From NCBI GenBank assembly GCA_025024175.1, contig QCXZ01000137.1, forward strand, positions 12,028,001 to 12,092,000: a DNA stretch of 64,000 nucleotides, given 5' to 3'. The position numbers and the translations under genes were made by a program. Below, piece by piece: positions 46,930 through 56,819 of this stretch (the stretch's first letter is position 1; the number at the start of each line of letters is the position of its first letter). The DNA is from Rhyzopertha dominica. Its lineage: Eukaryota; Arthropoda; Insecta; Coleoptera; Bostrichidae. Below the pieces are notes generated by a model. It ran no database searches, was not told the DNA's origin, and was given only the letters and a program-made list of their open reading frames with translations.

Positions 46930-47665
46930 CTGAGCAATTAGAATATTTGATCAATTTTTAATAAAAGTGCTCGTCCAAATTAAATAAATTCTCAGTCAGC
47001 ACAAAGTAGATTAAACTTAAGTGTAAGTTATGTACAAGAGAATACTTAGAAAACAAAATATACATATAATAATTTAGATAAAATTTTAAGTCCCACGAAA
47101 GATAAAGTACATTTGGAAAGTGAAGGTATGTACGAAATTACTTGTTCTTGCGGCAATTGTTATACAATAGTTAAAATAAAAGAAAAGTGGGTACGCGTTT
47201 GAAATAACACATACGTGCTACAAAATGAATAAAACTTCAGTAGCTGAACGCTCGTATTCAGCTAAACCCATGATTGACCTTGATAAAACAAAAATTTTGC
47301 ATAGAGAAAGCTGAAGAAATACTAATAACATTAGTAAGGATTGTGTAAATTATGAGTTGAGTAATATTTGGAAGGCTATTTTGTAGTTTTCTGTAACCAA
47401 GTAGTTCGTTTATATCTAGCAGGTAGTTCCTTTTTCGTCGGTAGGTTTAAATTTAGTCCGGTTTTCAGGTTGTTTCTATGACGGCTGGCTTCCTTGGTGG
47501 TTTGTTTAGTTTCAAAATTTTGTTTCCACTTGCGTCGTTACAAGTGTAATCGAAACGTCAGATTAATAATTTTCTGTCAGTGTTTTATATGATAGCGATT
47601 TTTCCGAAAACATGTTATCAAATATAATAGACGCAGAAAGCATCCACCCTAAACACCTTCGCTGA
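46930..47665 (+). mobile_element. Penelope-like element relic, plus-strand copy
   Basis: Inverted relative to the 45890-46860 copy; the two meet near 46930, where TTGATTGGATGAGCACTTCT is echoed in reverse complement by AGAAAAGTGCTCGTCCAAAT-like sequence. Coding scraps: EGMYEITCSCGNCYT (47122-47166), the GIY-YIG core, then SVAERSYSAKPMIDLDKTK with ILHRES to about 47313, matching the conserved histidine-containing segment and the DKTKILHRE motif of Penelope endonucleases. The tail that follows (GGTTGTTTCTATGACGGCTG, a stem with GAAACGTCAG at 47530-47561) matches the tail of the minus copy and the palindrome arms. Frameshifts and stops make it dead. Confidence 0.8.
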
Positions 47666-47799
47666 GTTACCAGGAAATTACTCTCAATGAACATCTCAGT
47701 TAAAAATCTTACCCCACATTTTTCAATAATATATGCTCGAAATCTTACGGGCGTCTCAGTTAAAATCCAGTCCCAAAAAGAGCAAAACGCAGTGCCGCG
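47666..47799. other. Intergenic, nothing recognised
   Basis: Short transition from Penelope-derived sequence to the GC-rich island; no feature. Confidence 0.4.
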
Positions 47800-48120
47800 C
47801 TCAAAGGGCGAGACCGTCAATTTGAGAAGAATGGCCCGGCATCTATGTCTGTATCAATCGAACTCGTTTCGAACTGAACGGACATGAAATCGAATTAAAC
47901 TCGTCCATTGTGCGAGCGTCACGTTGCATCTCATTATCCCGCGGCACCGGCCCGGGGCTAATTCAATAATGACGTCACCGGAGGGAGAGAAAGAACAGGG
48001 GTGTCTGGTAACAAAGGACGGTCGCGGTCGTCTTCAGCCCGTCGCCGGAGGTGGTTGACGGGGCCGGGGGTAACTGCGGCGTTGTCGGAGTGACGGGAGC
48101 AGNAANCGGTGANTTTGCAT
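47800..48120. promoter_or_regulatory. GC-rich island with CRE site, possible promoter
   Basis: The most GC- and CpG-rich block of the window (CCCGCGGCACCGGCCCGGGG around 47938-47957; GGCCGGGGG near 48062). It contains a perfect cAMP-response-type site TGACGTCA (47970-47977) next to AATTCAATAA. No TATA box or open frame of note was seen. N bases at 48103-48113 mark difficult sequence. It could be a CpG-rich promoter or first non-coding exon, or a conserved enhancer. The call rests on composition and one motif. Confidence 0.3.
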
Positions 48121-49079
48121 GAAAAGGTTTGGTTCTACTTACTTAAGGCCATTTGCCCTCCTATTTAATTAAGAGTATATAGTTTGTCACGCTGGATACG
48201 TCTATGATAATTCGCGTCATATTCTTATTTAGTCTTCGAATACAGAATCATTCCATTTAATAGTAGCATTGAAAATTAATGGTTTCAGCTAAATTTATTC
48301 GTTTATTATTAAACGATGAAATCGGATATTTAAGATGTAAGACCTATAAAAAACAACATTTTTGAGATCTGATATGTACGATGAACTGGTTGCATAATAG
48401 TACAACTAAAAGCTAATGTAGATAAAAAGTATAAGTGGTATGCTTCGAAAGACGAAGAAAAAGTGGCAAGTGACCTACATGGGACTCTGTTTAATGATGA
48501 TACCTTGTTTTCGGACATTGTATAACGATGATAAACGCTAAACTCGGCACCTTCATCCGCAGTTTCAAAGAGAAGGTCAAAATTCTCGAGATAAAAACAA
48601 CGAAACCAGAATCTGAAAAAACAAAAGCGATATAGTAGGCGCAACAAATTGTTTATCTGAAAATAAAGACAATGCTACTGAAGAAAAAAATCGTTCACAT
48701 CTAATTTGTGTAAAGGCAGAGAACAGACCACAAACATTGTATCAAGATTCCTTAAATGTCATAATAATAATGCTATAATTCATAAGAAAACTATAAAAGG
48801 CAACAGCAATAAGTATATTAGAAGATCTAATTCTCATTATAACCAGTCTAAGCAGGAAAGTGCATCCTGGCAATGTTCGAACTAAAGAGAGTCTTTTCAA
48901 AACTAAGACTAGCCATTATGTCCATCGAGTAGAAACAGCAGAGCATCTTGAGGGATTGTTTGAAGAGCTAGCTGATTGCGGTTGATATTTCTGCTTCCAT
49001 TTTTTTCATTATTTTGTGCAAATGTATGTAGAGTTTTTTTATTAATATTGTATTTTTAATGCTTACAATTCAGAATTAT
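48121..49079. other. Intergenic, possibly LINE 5' sequence
   Basis: A 105-codon minus open frame (48330-48647) is phenylalanine-rich and looks like an antisense shadow. The plus strand near 48700-48990 has lysine/glutamate-rich scraps (HRVETAEHLEGLFEELADCG) that could be 5' LINE sequence of the adjoining element, but no motif proves this. Confidence 0.35.
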
Positions 49080-51070
49080 TGAGTATTTGAATTTTCATCG
49101 AATTAGCTCATTGTGAAATTTATCAGTGCAAGTCCTACTTGATGAGATTTTGGTATATTGTCTGAATATGTGACTGAAAACATTTTTGACATTGCAGTGG
49201 TCACCGAAACCTGGCCATCCCGAGCACACATATAGTTATGGCAGGCTGTTATTTTTTATTTTATTTTTATAAAACACCACTTGGGCGCAAAAAGAATCTA
49301 ATGTAATCCTGCTTCTTTCGAGTACCTATTCATAGAATTAGAAATTTTGACAACAATAATTTTTCTGTATCTAGAGATCACCTTCGTTCACAAATTATGA
49401 GAGTTCTTTGAGGAATTTGCTTTTGTTTTGTTCAATGCTTGTGGATATGGCTGATACACTGGTTCATGTTTCTGACATTAATATTAACAGTTTAGATATT
49501 AATGCTGTACTTACATGCACCCTAGATGTTTCCAAAAGATATTTANGGCGTTCTTATATAGCATGTCGCAGTTTCAATCAATTTAACCAACATCTGTTCT
49601 TAGAAGACCTTACTAGAAGTTACATAAACAGGGATGTCATTATGCACTATATTTGAGACGAAGAGTTACTAGGCCTGTAACTCCTTGACTTATCGATAAT
49701 ATTAGGTATATGATGAAGTTGAATGATAAGGCGATTAAAAAAATCCAAGCAACCCGCGCATTGGAAGTGTAGTGTGTGTTCAGTTTCAGTTCAGTTAGGA
49801 GAGTAATAAAATACACACTTGCTTCAAACATTTTACTAGAATCAATTGCTCTATATATACACATATTCTTTAAATCCTAAGACAAGCAAAAAAGAAACCT
49901 TTTCCGAGTCTCCCCAGCTAAGAACGATACGTTTTTTCTGAGCTTAGAAGGTTGGGAGTGAGTTCAATTAAAAACACTTCCACTAATATGTCTGCGTATT
50001 TTGCAAATCTCAATCATATTGCCAATCCTGCTTTGTTAATGAAAAATTCTAATATACGAGAATTATTTACGAGTTCGATTTTATTCTTATATCTGAATAT
50101 ACTGTGCAATAGATTAGAGGAAAGTTAACTTACAATGCAATAGCATATGACACTATATCCCTAAAATTAATTAAGGTATATGCAATCTCCCAGTAATGTT
50201 GTCGAATATTGGGTATATTATAAATTTTTGCATGGGTCATAGCATAATTCCCGACATCAATTGTCAATCCCATGCCACAAATCAGCCCCCTCCTAGAAAT
50301 TAAAAATCTAAGGCCAATAATTGCATTATTGTTTTGATGGAGACTCACTTGCTACACCATATTCATAAGAGCCTCTTATTCCTCCATCTCGGTTAGATTA
50401 CATGTTAAAAACCCAAAATGTTCTGCTTACTTCTGTTGCTGATTTTTTTAAGACTTGTGCGAGGGTTGCTGACAACATATNCGATCTGCTATGNTCATAA
50501 GTGGTGTACCACATGAATCCATTCTGGGACCTCTGTTATTTTGTATTTACACTTCTGCCTTTGTTTCGACTATTAAATAATAATAAAATACCATTTGTAT
50601 GCAGATGACCCATACATGTTACATACATTTATTTGCTGAAGCTAATATAGAAATTATGTCGTCCCAAATACAGATCTCAAAAGTTTTATATCGATTGCTG
50701 AGAACACGGTCTAATTATTAACCCTTTTTAACGAAAAATCAACACAAATTCAAGAACATAATGAAACTGTGCAAACGGTGTATATCTCTATCTCTATATG
50801 AATAATCATTAAAATGAATTTGTTCAGTTGGCAAGAAAACACGTGACTACAAACTAAGCTTCGATCGGCACATAGGTAAATTACTTCAAATAGCTTATAA
50901 GAACTTGAAGATTACAATATTCCTAAACTTTTAAAGGATTGCAGAGGATATATGTCTGTCAAGTACTTGTGCTTTCGCATTTTAACTTTGTAAGCTCTGT
51001 CTATACTCCATTCCTTCATAATTCACACAAAACTGCCTAAGGGTGGTCTACAACCTTTATCTTAACAAAA
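49080..51070 (+). pseudogene. CR1/Jockey-like LINE relic with endonuclease and RT parts
   Basis: Plus-strand ORF2 remains in order. FDIAVVTETW (about 49188-49217) is the early endonuclease motif. FCSMLVDMADT with DININSLDINA lies near 49430-49505. SFNQFNQHLFLEDL (about 49573-49614) leads to the proline-rich linker, with scraps such as NIRYMMKL and DKAIKKSKQ near 49700-49745. RT has SGVPHESILGPLLF (about 50500-50540), where PHES replaces PQGS, then HLYADDPYMLHTF (about 50594-50632) as active site. The thumb/C-terminus has DYKLSFDRHIGKLLQIAYKN (about 50850-50910) and a final LSHFNFVSSVYTPFL-like segment near 50975-51020. Frameshifts occur throughout. Confidence 0.75.
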
Positions 51071-51269
51071 CCAAACACCTGTACAAAGACTTGTTTAAAC
51101 AAAACAAGTATTACTATGTGTTCCTATTTCTATGTAAGTAAGTACACACAATTGGTTGAGACGTGCGCCTTCTTGCGAATATTAATAACAATAGAGTTAA
51201 TAAACTGCGAGTAAAACTACTTATGCGTCTAGTAATATTTAAACAAAATGAATGCGTCAAAAGGGGCTT

Positions 51270-51780
51270 TAAACTGATTTGGTATTGACAGTGGTGATCT
51301 GCAAGTGCAACTACCCTATCTTGAGCTGTACTGCAACCCAGCATCCTCAATTTATGAGCTGGTTTCAGCATGTCCGCCGGATTCGTCCAGTTTCCGGCAA
51401 AATTCGCCATTGTGGCAACGAGGAACCGGATTTTCAGCGATCCGAAGCCCACCCCGGCGCTGAGATATGACGGATGCACGCGAAATGTAAAATTGGATTG
51501 CGGGAATGCTTTTCATATGGTTGGCGTCGTGACACTAATTCGAGTGTCTCTGCTTTAACTCCGACGGTGGAAGTGTTTTACTAGCTCGGAAAGTTTTTGC
51601 CGTATGCAGGAATTACTTTAAAAGCGGAATGGCTGTTCCGGAGCTCTGGATTACGATGAGACAGACGTCTGTCAACTTTGTAGCGGCATTCCGGGGCCTT
51701 TTAATAAGAAATACAATGTTGTCGTTCCGGCACGCCTCGCAAGAACTGCAACTTGTGATGTAACTGATAAGACAAGCGGC
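51270..51780. promoter_or_regulatory. GC-richer island, candidate regulatory element
   Basis: Open frames on both strands (51114-51479 minus; 51279-51558 in two plus frames) overlap each other and match nothing. The block is rich in CCGG/CGGAAT motifs (for example GGCTGTTCCGGAGC) and is free of transposon ends. Interpreted as non-coding, possibly regulatory. Confidence 0.25.
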
Positions 51781-52188
51781 ATTACAGTTCGTTCTTTTTG
51801 CTCGTAAATTCAGCAGACACAGTTCGAGAATGACAAGAAAGGTTCGAGTTCTCGGTTGTGCACGAAGTATCAGAGGAGATTACCCTGAGCCCTATCATTC
51901 TAGCGGTGGCAGACAAATAGGAAGTACAAATGGAAATATGATCGCTAGTCGCTAGGCTTGTAACGTATTCNGTCTCGACTGACACTTTGAACTGAATACA
52001 CTTTGTGANGGCTGGTTATAAGTTGTACGAGAAAAATATAGCAGCTTGATATGTAGGCGCTGGATTTCTAGTAACCACTGAATTCCGGATTACACTTCGA
52101 GTATGAGAAATAAAACTATTCCATACAGGATGTGTATCTGTCGTCAAAATGAGATTACCTTGAAGAACCACGTTATATAATAATAATA
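51781..52188. other. Intergenic, nothing recognised
   Basis: No recognisable feature; N bases at 51971 and 52009. Confidence 0.4.
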
Positions 52189-52190
52189 TA

Positions 52191-52463
52191 CAGGGTGATT
52201 TTTTGAAAACTTCACACCTTAAATGACTTTAAATAGAGGAAATAAAATTTTGCAAAAACAGGTAAACTTTTGTTTGCAGGGGGACAACTTTTGAGATAAG
52301 TTTTTAATGGATAGCGCTTACCCTCTTAGCGGGGTAGATACCCCTTCAAAAATTTTAAATGAAACTACCCATCTTACGATACATCATTTAAAAGCTTATT
52401 ACACAAGGAGTCTTGCCATGTAATTAGTTTTACTATTTTTTACCCATTGACGGGGTAGTGGGT
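52191..52463 (+). repeat. Left terminal inverted repeat of DD41D element
   Basis: Starts CAGGGTGATTTTTTGAAAAC and pairs with the right arm at 54157-54429. The inner limit is set where similarity to the right arm fades, around ACCCATTGACGGGGTAG. Confidence 0.85.
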
Positions 52464-52813
52464 CAAAAAGTGCATTGTAGCAAGTGGCTTATAAAATGGA
52501 ATATTTTGGACTTTTTTTAACAAAATTTATTGTCTTGCAGTTACAATAAAAATTGTCCTTACTTAAGCCTAAAAAAACTTCTTAAAAATAATTGTTACAC
52601 CTAAGCAAAATGCCAAAAATACTTAAAATTTTCTTTCGACATTACTTGATATTGCAACTCGACAGTTTATACTGAATTGGCTAAATAATTATCTACTTTG
52701 TGTTTCCAATTTTTTGTTTCAACTTTTTGGCTACTTCTTTGGCACGACCATCTTTTTGTTCACATTCCTTTTTATAAATCGCGTGAAATTTTAAAGTGAG
52801 AGTCCAAGTGATA

Positions 52814-53278
52814 ATGGTTTATTCAACTGCCGAAAGGGTAGAAATAATTTTTATTTACGGTGCTGAGCATAGCTGTGCTCGTGCGTCAGCAAGGGTGTTT
52901 AACGAACGGCACCCCGATAAAAATGTTGACGCTAGGTACATTCTCGATCTCGTGCAGAAATTTCAAGACACTGGATCTGTAGTAAACAAAAAAAGGGCAG
53001 GGAATAGAGTCGTTGATGAAATGGCCCAACTTGAAGTACTTGGTCATTTTGCAATGGATCCAACTAGCTCTTTGCGTAACATTTCTACAGCCACTGGACT
53101 TTCTTATTCATCTGTAAGGAAAGTTACAAAACTGCACAAATTCCATCCCTATAAGATGAAAACTCTCCAGGAACTCGGCGAAGATGACTTCGATAGAAGA
53201 CTGCAATTTTGCGAAATTATGACAGAAAAGATTATAGTAAATTCAAATCTAATAAAAAAATATCTGCTTCAGTCATGA
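52814..53278 (+). pseudogene. DD41D transposase, N-terminal part
   Basis: Start chosen at ATG 52814, just before the conserved YSTAERVEIIFIYGAEHSC; six more codons upstream are open but start with GTG-type sequence. Residues about 4-55 form the DUF4817 helix-turn-helix (ARASARVFNERHPDKN, then LVQKFQDTGSV). Residues about 80-130 form a second DNA-binding segment (LRNISTATGLSYSSVRKV, HKFHPYKM), leading to EDDFDRRLQFCEIM, which directly precedes the catalytic core. The frame ends prematurely at 53278. A one-base loss in a T run just beyond, plus a short internal deletion, separates it from the C-terminal frame at 53340. Confidence 0.88.
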
Positions 53279-53339
53279 ATGCACATTTTTTTGAACGGCT
53301 CTGTAAATAAACATAACGTCATACACAAGTTCCTCAGAA
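53279..53339 (+). pseudogene. Frameshifted junction of DD41D transposase
   Basis: Reading through in shifted frames gives FFLNGSVNKHN, then a jump to a TQVPQK-like segment before NVWAGI. About a dozen residues normally found between these blocks are missing and at least two one-base shifts are needed. At the position where the first catalytic aspartate precedes E-C in the core strand (about 53270-53280), the codon reads CAT (His) rather than GAT (Asp). Confidence 0.7.
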
Positions 53340-53855
53340 GTGAACGTCTGGGCTGGAATACTTGGCAACGCAATTGTAGGTCAAATTTTCATTGATGGGA
53401 CGCTAAATGGGGGAATGTATTTAGAATTACTTGATAACGTTATTGATCCTTTCATCACAGAGCAATTAGAAAACCAACGTGACCCTGAAGGAAATCCAAT
53501 TTTGGATGAATACGAATTGTTTTACCAACATGATGGAGCCCCACCGCATTACGCCATTAATGTGCGAAATTGCTTAAATCATAGATTTCCTCTTCACTGG
53601 ATTGGTAGACGTGGAACAATTGAATGGCCGCCACGATCACCCGATTTGACTGCTTTAGATTTCTTTCTATGGGGTTATTTAAAATCTGTGGTTTACAAAA
53701 CACAACCTGCTAGCCTGGACGATCTGCGAGAAAGAATTATTAACGAGTGCAGGAGGATTCCACCTGAAACTTTCCGAAAAGTGCAGCAGGAGTTCGAGAA
53801 CCGTCTGTATTATTGTATGGAAAGAGGTGGTGCACATTTTGAGAATCTATTGTAA
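53340..53855 (+). pseudogene. DD41D transposase, C-terminal catalytic part
   Basis: Frame encoding NVWAGILGNAIVGQIFIDG, the strand before the second acid, then YQHDGAPPHYAINVRNCLNH with the second catalytic aspartate. WIGRRGTIEWPPRSPDLTAL follows, then DFFLWGYLKSVVY with the third aspartate in TALD. Exactly 41 residues lie between the two aspartates. The helical tail DDLRERIINECRRIPPETF and VQQEFENRLYYCMERGGAHF is complete to the stop at 53855. The first ATG-like codon at 53340 is not a true start; this is the continuation of the gene beginning at 52814. Confidence 0.9.
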
Positions 53856-54156
53856 GGTTTGAATTTCTATGGTTTTGTTCACACTGTTTTTGGAGTTACA
53901 AATAAATAATTTTCCTTTTTCGTGGACATGGACTTTCTAAAAAATTACATGATAGATACTTTAATGTTAATAATAATGTTAAAAGAAAATTTTCAGTATT
54001 CTGGGAGTTTTTTTTAGGTGTCATATTTTTTACAAGTTGTTTGTTTAAATTTTGGGTTCTCGTAAGGACAAATTTTATTTCCGCTCTAAAATAAAATACA
54101 TTTTGTTGAAAAGAGTCCAAAATATTCAATTTAATAAGCAACCTGTTTCGTAGGCA

Positions 54157-54429
54157 CTATTAATCTATTACCCCATCAATAAGTTAAACGTGGTAAAACT
54201 AATTACATGGTCAGACTCTTTGTGAAATAAGCTTTCAAATGATGTATCACAAGATGGATAGTTCCATTTAAAATTTTTAAAGGGGTGTCTACCCTGCTCA
54301 GAGATTAAGCGTTATCCATTAAAAACTTATCTCAAAAGTTGTCCCCCTGCAAACAAAAGTTTACCTGTTTTTGCAAATTTTTAAATTTTTGCTATATTTA
54401 AAGTTATTTAAGGTGTGAAAATCACCCTG
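54157..54429 (-). repeat. Right terminal inverted repeat of DD41D element
   Basis: Inverted copy of 52191-52463, ending AAAATCACCCTG next to TA. It differs from the left arm by scattered substitutions and a few short indels, so the arms have diverged since insertion. Confidence 0.85.
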
Positions 54430-54431
54430 TA

Positions 54432-55989
54432 TATGCGCAGCTATGAAATTATTTAATATGAATTGTTGAACATTTTTACGTCTCTCTCGTTATGGACAAT
54501 TGGTTATATCTCTCAGGGAAGAGAGGATATTTATGACACATTATAAAGAGACAGTCATTAGAACAGTTTTGATTGATTGGGTTTCTAACAACTATTAACA
54601 GTAACTAAAAGTATAAACATAATCATAGTCTTACTTAAGGTAAAATGTTTCTATATTTTATAAAAATCACCTTAATTAAGCTGCGTTCACCTTTGCGAGC
54701 ATAAATTTCCAGTGTAACATGAGGATTGCAATTAATTTTACTAAAAAAGCAAGGATCTGCTAGAGATTAGATTGTGTTTCTTGTAATAAAGCGCCCTAAT
54801 GTAGGTACATGTTTACTACAGATTGTTGAAAAGTGAATTGTCTACTACTCTTTATGCATATGTAAACGGAAAAGGAACCAGCCAAGTACCCAAGTCTTTC
54901 TGTAAGTAGTCATCAAGATGTTATAGAAAGTCTAATTACATACAAGTCTAAACATATCGGTTAACTCGCCTGTAGTTTATATTTAAGAACTGGCAGCATT
55001 AGAACATCAAGTCTAGTGGTAAAAAGTCATAGGTCGTACAACTTTAGGCTCTCTATTTACGCTTAAACTGTCAAAAGAACACGTCTCACTCAACATTTAG
55101 TTTCTTAGAACTAACTCTAACAAAGCCTTGTACTTGTACTAAGGTTTTAGCATTAATCCTTCTTGGTAATAGTCAGTTTCCATAGAAAGCAAGAGGTCAT
55201 TCGTAAGGTGGGTAAGCGAAGAAATAAATTGCCATACCGATTTTCTGCGTTAACCTTGTTGCGAGCAATAAAAGAGATCGATAAAACTTAATGTATAGCA
55301 TTATTAAAAGTTGCTAATAATTAAGAACGTATCGAAAGAACGAACAGATATAGACATACTGGTGCAGTAGCTAACTACTAGTACGACTAGAGTCAAGAAA
55401 TAGGATTCCAATTGGAAAAGCTTGAAGAAAATATATAGATTTTATAAACTTGTCAATTTAAATATGGTGAATTCTTAGGCGTCCTAATGATAAAACAGTT
55501 TCTCACTTAGTAATATTCTATTTTCTCGATAAACATGCGTCGCCGACNGAATAATATCGTACTAATTGATTTACAGATAATATCAAGCTGTTACAAAAAC
55601 TGAGAGATAAAAATTTTAAACGTACTCATAATGGAGAGCATTTCGATTATTTTAAATCTCTAGAAAGTTATGCACAGTTTGCTATATTCTCAAGAAAATA
55701 GGCTTATTTAAAATTTTAATTTATCTAAAATAAACAAATTTTATGACTTTTCTGAGAATTGTTTTGAACTCTCATTTGATAGATGTTATACCACTTCGCT
55801 ATTTGACATAAAAATAAATGCTATCTTTTATATTAGTATATTAGTATATGCATTACAAAAGGTATCGTTGGTGAGACCATTGCCTAATAATAACAAGCAA
55901 CCTTCGTTTTTCAATGATTTATGACACATCCTAAATCTACTAGTATTTTGTAAAGTACGCGAAGGCATACTGAATGAGGTTTTATGTTA
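54432..55989. other. Intergenic, nothing recognised
   Basis: AT-rich, no recognisable coding, repeats or element ends; one N at 55548. Confidence 0.45.
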
Positions 55990-56340
55990 GGTTAAGTATA
56001 GCTGTGGCACTGCGGTGCTCAAAATCACTGGCGACATAATTACGGCATGTGATAAAAGGAAATTCATCATATCAGTTCTACTCGACTACCCTAAAGCCTT
56101 CGATATATTAAAGCATAAAATCTTGCTTAAATTTAATGGTTTCAGGCAAACTAGCTTAAAATATCAAACGAACAATATTTCAAAGGAAGATCTTAAATTA
56201 ATAGTTGCTTAGTAGTTTAATGGCCGGGGTGCCACAGGATAGCGCTTTAAGTCCACTTTTGTATGTTCTCTATACCGGTTTCCTATTAATAAGGAGCTGA
56301 TTCATTCTACTGAAATATTATAATCTCGCTGTTTACTTTA
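55990..56340 (+). pseudogene. LINE reverse transcriptase fragment
   Basis: Plus strand: DIITACDKRKFIISVLLDYP with KAFDILKHKILLKF (about 56033-56140) is the RT segment holding the first catalytic aspartate region (usually DYSKAFDTLNH). After a frameshift VPQDSALSPLLYVLY (about 56230-56275) corresponds to the VPQGS-x-LGPLLF block. Downstream sequence near 56305-56345 could be the decayed YADD region but is unreadable. A short 5'- and 3'-truncated copy of a CR1-like element. Confidence 0.7.
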
Positions 56341-56819
56341 ATGCGAACAAATCTGTACATTTATTAGCATGTGAAAACATATACCATTTTACCGGGTATA
56401 AAAAAAATAAGTACAAAAAATTTCTTGTGGAAGGTTAAAGTGAGTCTTTCATATGAAAGACAACCCCTTAAACACAATGCCAGGAGGGTAATTTTTATGT
56501 TTTACCAAAGGAGTGAGAACAAAGCGGCACTCGGTAAAGAGTTTGTTCGTTTCCCTATTGTTGTAAGGAGCCTCCCCATAAGACTTGTTTCATACGTAGC
56601 TATTTTATTGCTACCTTAACATTTAAAAAATTATTTGGGATATGCTGATTGATCATAGAAATTTAATTAACTGTAATTTACCTAGTAAGTCACGTTAACA
56701 TTTTGCAAGCGCAACTTAATTGGTAGAACTAATGCTACTCTATTGTATTAGATATGTGACAAACCAAACTATGTAATATAAATTATTAGAAATTAATAGA
56801 AATCATATTAAATTTTCCA
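56341..56819. other. Intergenic, nothing recognised
   Basis: The plus frame 56371-56619 has no recognisable motif. Confidence 0.4.

Larger units (their letters stand above)
52191..54429 (+). mobile_element. Rosa-like (DD41D) Tc1/mariner element, nearly complete
   Basis: A 2239-bp element bounded by CAGGGTGATTTT and its complement and flanked by TA duplications (52189-52190 and 54430-54431). The terminal inverted repeats are exceptionally long, about 270 bp each (52191 to about 52463; about 54157 to 54429), with high similarity including a shared block around GGTAAACTTTTGTTTGCAGG. Between them lies one transposase gene, now split into two frames. The spacing of the second and third catalytic aspartates (41 intervening residues) and the DUF4817-like N-terminus place it near the rosa/DD41D group. 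Both ends and the TSD survive, so it could still move if transposase were supplied in trans. Confidence 0.93.

Noticed and set aside
48330..48647. 105-codon minus open frame
   Set aside because: Phenylalanine- and leucine-rich content without motif, in a region that may be 5' LINE sequence on the other strand.
51114..51479. 121-codon minus open frame
   Set aside because: Starts at a GTG codon, overlaps two plus-strand frames in a GC-rich island and has no recognisable domain.
53340..53855. Independent gene starting at 53340
   Set aside because: It begins in the middle of the transposase catalytic domain; it is the frameshifted continuation of the frame from 52814.
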